Assembly (NCBI GenBank): GCA_024639625.1
Contig: JAHEIA010000158.1
Location: 1-7,273, forward strand
Direction: 5' to 3'
DNA from: Chromatiales bacterium
Lineage (GTDB): Bacteria > Pseudomonadota > Gammaproteobacteria > Chromatiales > Chromatiaceae
Length of the DNA stretch: 7,273 bases
Shown here: in pieces, positions 5,074 through 7,273 of the stretch
Layout of the letters: each line of letters starts with the position of its first letter
How positions within the stretch are numbered: the first letter of the stretch is position 1
The notes under the pieces: generated by a model
What the model was told of the DNA's origin: nothing
What the model saw: only the letters and a program-made list of their open reading frames with translations
Database searches by the model: none
Translations under genes and position numbers: made by a program

Positions 5074-5886
5074 ATGCGGGTTGTTTCCTTTAATATCAAC
5101 GGGATACGGGCGCGCATGCATCAGTTGGAGGCCCTTCGCGATCGCTACGACCCGGATATTATCGGCCTCCAGGAGACCAAGGTGCGCGACGAGGAGTTTC
5201 CGCGTCACCTGGTGGAGGAGCTGGGCTATCGGGTCCAGCATTTCGGCCAGAAAAGCCACTATGGTGTAGCTCTGCTTTCCAAACAGGAGCCGATTCGGGT
5301 GGCGAAGGGCTTTCCCTTCGATCCCACGGATGCCCAGAGGCGTCTCATCAGCGGGGTCTTTGCTACCCCGACCGGCCGGCTAGTGGTCATCAATGGGTAT
5401 TTTCCACAGGGCGAGAGCCGGGACCACGAGGTTAAGTTTCCCGCGAAGCGCAAGTTCTACGCCGACCTGCAGCAGTATTTGCGCGATGGATTTTCTCCCC
5501 AGGACCGGCTGTTGTTGATCGGCGACATGAATGTGGCGCCCCTTGATCTGGATATCGGAATCGGTGCGGACAACGCCAAGCGCTGGCTGCGCAGCGGAAA
5601 ATGTAGTTTCCTTCCCGAGGAAAGAGAATGGATGCGGAGCCTGGAGGCATGGGGGTTGCACGACACCTTTCGTGGACAGCATGCGGACGTCGACGATCGG
5701 TTCAGCTGGTTCGATTACCGCAGCCGCGGTTTCGAGCGGGAGCCGAAACGCGGGCTGCGGATCGATTTGCTGCTTGCCACATCGCCGCTCGATCAGTTGC
5801 GCCGCGGTGCCGGCATCGCCTATGACATACGGGCAATGGAAAGGCCTTCCGACCATTGTCCGGCTTGGGTCGACTTCGATCTTTGA
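5074..5886 (+). CDS. xthA: Exodeoxyribonuclease III (AP endonuclease)
   Basis: A 270-residue DNA repair enzyme (E. coli XthA has 268). It cuts DNA on the 5' side of abasic sites, removes blocked 3' ends such as phosphoglycolates and phosphates, and degrades one strand of duplex DNA 3' to 5'. All catalytic positions of the exonuclease-endonuclease-phosphatase fold are present: Asn7 ([10 protein letters not shown]), Glu34 (LQETK), Tyr109 (INGYFPQGE), Asp151 and Asn153 (GDMN), Asp231 (LRIDLLLA), and Asp260-His261 (PSDH). [13 protein letters not shown] (175-187) and [13 protein letters not shown] (208-220) are typical of the E. coli-type branch. The start at 5074 gives the family's N-terminus ([10 protein letters not shown]). 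An in-frame ATG at 5044 would add ten unconserved residues but overlaps the preceding stop as ATGA, so a minor longer form is possible. The next gene begins 65 bases after the stop. Confidence 0.97.
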   Translation: MRVVSFNINGIRARMHQLEALRDRYDPDIIGLQETKVRDEEFPRHLVEELGYRVQHFGQKSHYGVALLSKQEPIRVAKGFPFDPTDAQRRLISGVFATPTGRLVVINGYFPQGESRDHEVKFPAKRKFYADLQQYLRDGFSPQDRLLLIGDMNVAPLDLDIGIGADNAKRWLRSGKCSFLPEEREWMRSLEAWGLHDTFRGQHADVDDRFSWFDYRSRGFEREPKRGLRIDLLLATSPLDQLRRGAGIAYDIRAMERPSDHCPAWVDFDL

Positions 5887-5951
5887 CCGGAGCTGCACCC
5901 GGACCCATCGGGCGGGCCGCGGGTGCCCCGACTGCACAGGTGTCTCGACCG

Positions 5952-6725
5952 ATGCAAGCTAAGGCGGTGTTCCGGTTCTACGAGGAGCTCAACGATTTCC
6001 TGCCCGTGGAGCGACGCAAGAGGGAGTTTGAGATCGAATTCGACGCCCCGGTTCCGGTTCGGCACCTGATCGAACGCATGGGGGTCCCTCACACCGAGGT
6101 CGAACTGATCCTCATCAACGCCAGGTCGGTCGATCTGCAGCACCCGGCGGCCAATGGCGACCGGATCAGTGTCTACCCGGTTTTCGAGGCGCTCGACGTG
6201 ACTCCTTTGATTCGGCTCCGCGAGCACCCGCTACGGGATCCGCGTTTTCTTGCGGATGTCCATCTGGGGAAGCTCGCCCGCTACCTTCGAATGTTGGGGT
6301 TCGACACTTTGTTGGCCAAAGATGGAGTCGCGGATGGGGAACTGAGCCGACTCGCGGCCCGGCAGCGGCGGATGGTGTTGACGCGCGACCGGGCCCTGTT
6401 GATGCGCAAGGAGGTCACCCGTGGCTGTTACATCCGGCGGGGCAGGCCGCGCGAGCAGCTGGCGCAGGTGATCCGCCGGCTGGACCTGGGTGACTCCCTG
6501 CGACCCTTTACCCGCTGCATCCGCTGCAACGAACCGCTCCAGGGACCCCTGCCAAAGGCACAGGTATGGCAGCAGCTGCCCCCCAGGACGAGAGAGGCGT
6601 TCGCCGAATTCTGGCGCTGTTCCGCGTGCGCAAAGCTGTACTGGCGTGGTTCGCATTTCGCACGTATGCAGGCTATTATCCAGGCCCTGCAGGGTGGGCT
6701 CCTGCGCGACGACGTGGGCCGCTAA
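5952..6725 (+). CDS. Mut7-C ubiquitin-like / Mut7-C RNase (PIN-like) zinc-ribbon protein
   Basis: A 257-residue protein with three parts. Residues 1-80 are a beta-grasp domain (Mut7-C ubiquitin): AVFRFYEELNDFLP, ELILINARSVDL and GDRISVYPVFEAL (69-81). Residues 95-180 are the Mut7-C RNase domain of PIN-like nucleases: FLADVHLGKLARYLRMLGFDT (99-119) with Asp102 as the likely first metal ligand, and VLTRDRALL (142-150) with Asp146. Residues 189-226 are a zinc ribbon with Cys189/Cys192 and Cys223/Cys226. The family is named after the C-terminal region of the animal exonuclease Mut-7; the bacterial proteins are predicted RNases without a known target. The beta-grasp part has no C-terminal Gly-Gly, so it is not a sulfur carrier or conjugated modifier. 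ATG at 5952 fits the domain start but has no strong ribosome site. GTG at 5940 is in frame, and the frame is open back to 5856 inside xthA, where the residues look non-conserved. Confidence 0.88.
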   Translation: MQAKAVFRFYEELNDFLPVERRKREFEIEFDAPVPVRHLIERMGVPHTEVELILINARSVDLQHPAANGDRISVYPVFEALDVTPLIRLREHPLRDPRFLADVHLGKLARYLRMLGFDTLLAKDGVADGELSRLAARQRRMVLTRDRALLMRKEVTRGCYIRRGRPREQLAQVIRRLDLGDSLRPFTRCIRCNEPLQGPLPKAQVWQQLPPRTREAFAEFWRCSACAKLYWRGSHFARMQAIIQALQGGLLRDDVGR

Positions 6726-6818
6726 ACGAAGGTGAATCGGCGCGACCGACGGGGACCCGCTCCACTTGCCTAGGCGCGTTCGAATGCCGCTGCGACGGAC
6801 AGGGCGACAGAGACTGCT

Positions 6819-7273
6819 ATGGGGATAGGAAAACGGACACACTGGGTTGGCTTGGGGCTGGCGATAATTCTAGTTGGCCTAGGCTCCGCGGCCGGCGAGA
6901 GCGCCACGGATGCTTGCCTAAAATTTGTCTTCAACCAGTATTGCCTGGGCGGCGATATTAACGAACTGGTCCGGCAGAAGCCTTCCTTCAGCTTCCAGCA
7001 GCGTGATGGGGAGCGCTTTGCGGTCGTGTATTCGGACGGCCGGGACAGCATCTATGTGCTTAGCTTCAAGGGGCAGATCTATAAAGTGTTGCGCAAGTAC
7101 GCGTCGGCCACGGTGCTCCGCTACGATGAGATGCTCGATCTGCTGGAGGCCAAGTATGGTCCAGCCAAGGAACTGAGTCGCTTCCCTGCCTACGTGCGAA
7201 GCGACGCGAGCAAGATTGGCGCGATTCGGCGCGGAGACGGCCGGGCCATGCACGCCTGGCATCCGGCGGGGCA
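6819..7273 (+). CDS. Exported protein of unknown function, cut by right edge
   Basis: The frame opens at ATG 6819 and runs without a stop to the window end (151 full codons). No other usable start lies between it and the in-frame TAG at 6771-6773. The N-terminus is a signal peptide: a basic start (MGIGKRTH), a hydrophobic core (9-22) and small residues near 23-26 (SAAG). The mature part has two nearby cysteines, Cys33 and Cys42 (ACLKFVFNQYCLGG), which could form a disulfide. Further on come a strand-rich stretch (FAVVYSDGRDSIYVLSF, 67-83), a helix YDEMLDLLEAKYG (102-114), and a basic region ending AMHAWHPAG. It reads as a periplasmic protein, but I cannot name a family. The ribosome site is weak, and the 93 bases before it hold no clear promoter or terminator. 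Confidence 0.75.
   Translation, partial: MGIGKRTHWVGLGLAIILVGLGSAAGESATDACLKFVFNQYCLGGDINELVRQKPSFSFQQRDGERFAVVYSDGRDSIYVLSFKGQIYKVLRKYASATVLRYDEMLDLLEAKYGPAKELSRFPAYVRSDASKIGAIRRGDGRAMHAWHPAG

Noticed and set aside
4074..5117. Long minus-strand open frame of 347 residues
   Set aside because: It runs antisense across yaaA (another frame), the unknown 4706 gene and the start of xthA. It is rich in Arg, Pro and Ala, as expected of shadow frames in GC-rich DNA, and the genes on the other frames are well supported.
5380..6842. Minus-strand frames opposite xthA and the Mut7-C gene (185, 135 and 203 residues)
   Set aside because: They are shadows of strongly conserved plus-strand genes and have no recognisable motifs or ribosome sites.

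Overview
The window is about 7.3 kb of GC-rich (roughly 60%), tightly packed bacterial chromosome. Protein features point to a gammaproteobacterium, perhaps of the purple-sulfur or sulfur-oxidising type. XthA and YaaA read very close to the Enterobacteria versions, and a cobalamin-dependent ribonucleotide reductase sits alongside small proteobacterial exported and membrane proteins. The lineage is inferred from protein resemblance only. I see no mobile element, phage gene, CRISPR array, tRNA or rRNA, so this looks like ordinary core or near-core chromosome.

Layout from left to right. Positions 1-167 hold a perfect 13-bp inverted repeat and, in frame 3, what may be the C-terminal end of a gene that begins outside the window. 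These two readings compete. Then come a two-part universal-stress-like protein (151-939), a 70-residue DUF2892 membrane protein (1032-1244), and a 229-base gap with several inverted repeats. The gap leads into a class II, adenosylcobalamin-dependent ribonucleotide reductase (1474-3309, GTG start). A small exported two-cysteine protein follows (3400-3747). Convergent to it is yaaA, the peroxide-stress protein, on the minus strand (3779-4546). Divergent from yaaA is a plus-strand run: a 113-residue unknown protein (4706-5047), xthA exonuclease III (5074-5886), and a protein with a ubiquitin-like domain fused to a Mut7-C nuclease and zinc ribbon (5952-6725). The right edge cuts through an exported protein (6819 to the end) that has no stop inside the window.

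Functionally the strongest theme is stress and DNA upkeep. YaaA limits iron-driven oxidative damage, XthA repairs abasic and oxidised 3' ends, the Usp-like protein belongs to a stress family, and the B12-dependent reductase supplies dNTPs with or without oxygen. Whether these genes are co-regulated cannot be shown from the window; the candidate promoters are weak.

I do not see clear evidence for a novel multi-gene system. The most useful leads are the structured region before the reductase gene, the unknown protein overlapping the xthA region with its repeated W...YxxG motif, the uncharacterised Mut7-C fusion, and the ambiguous left edge.
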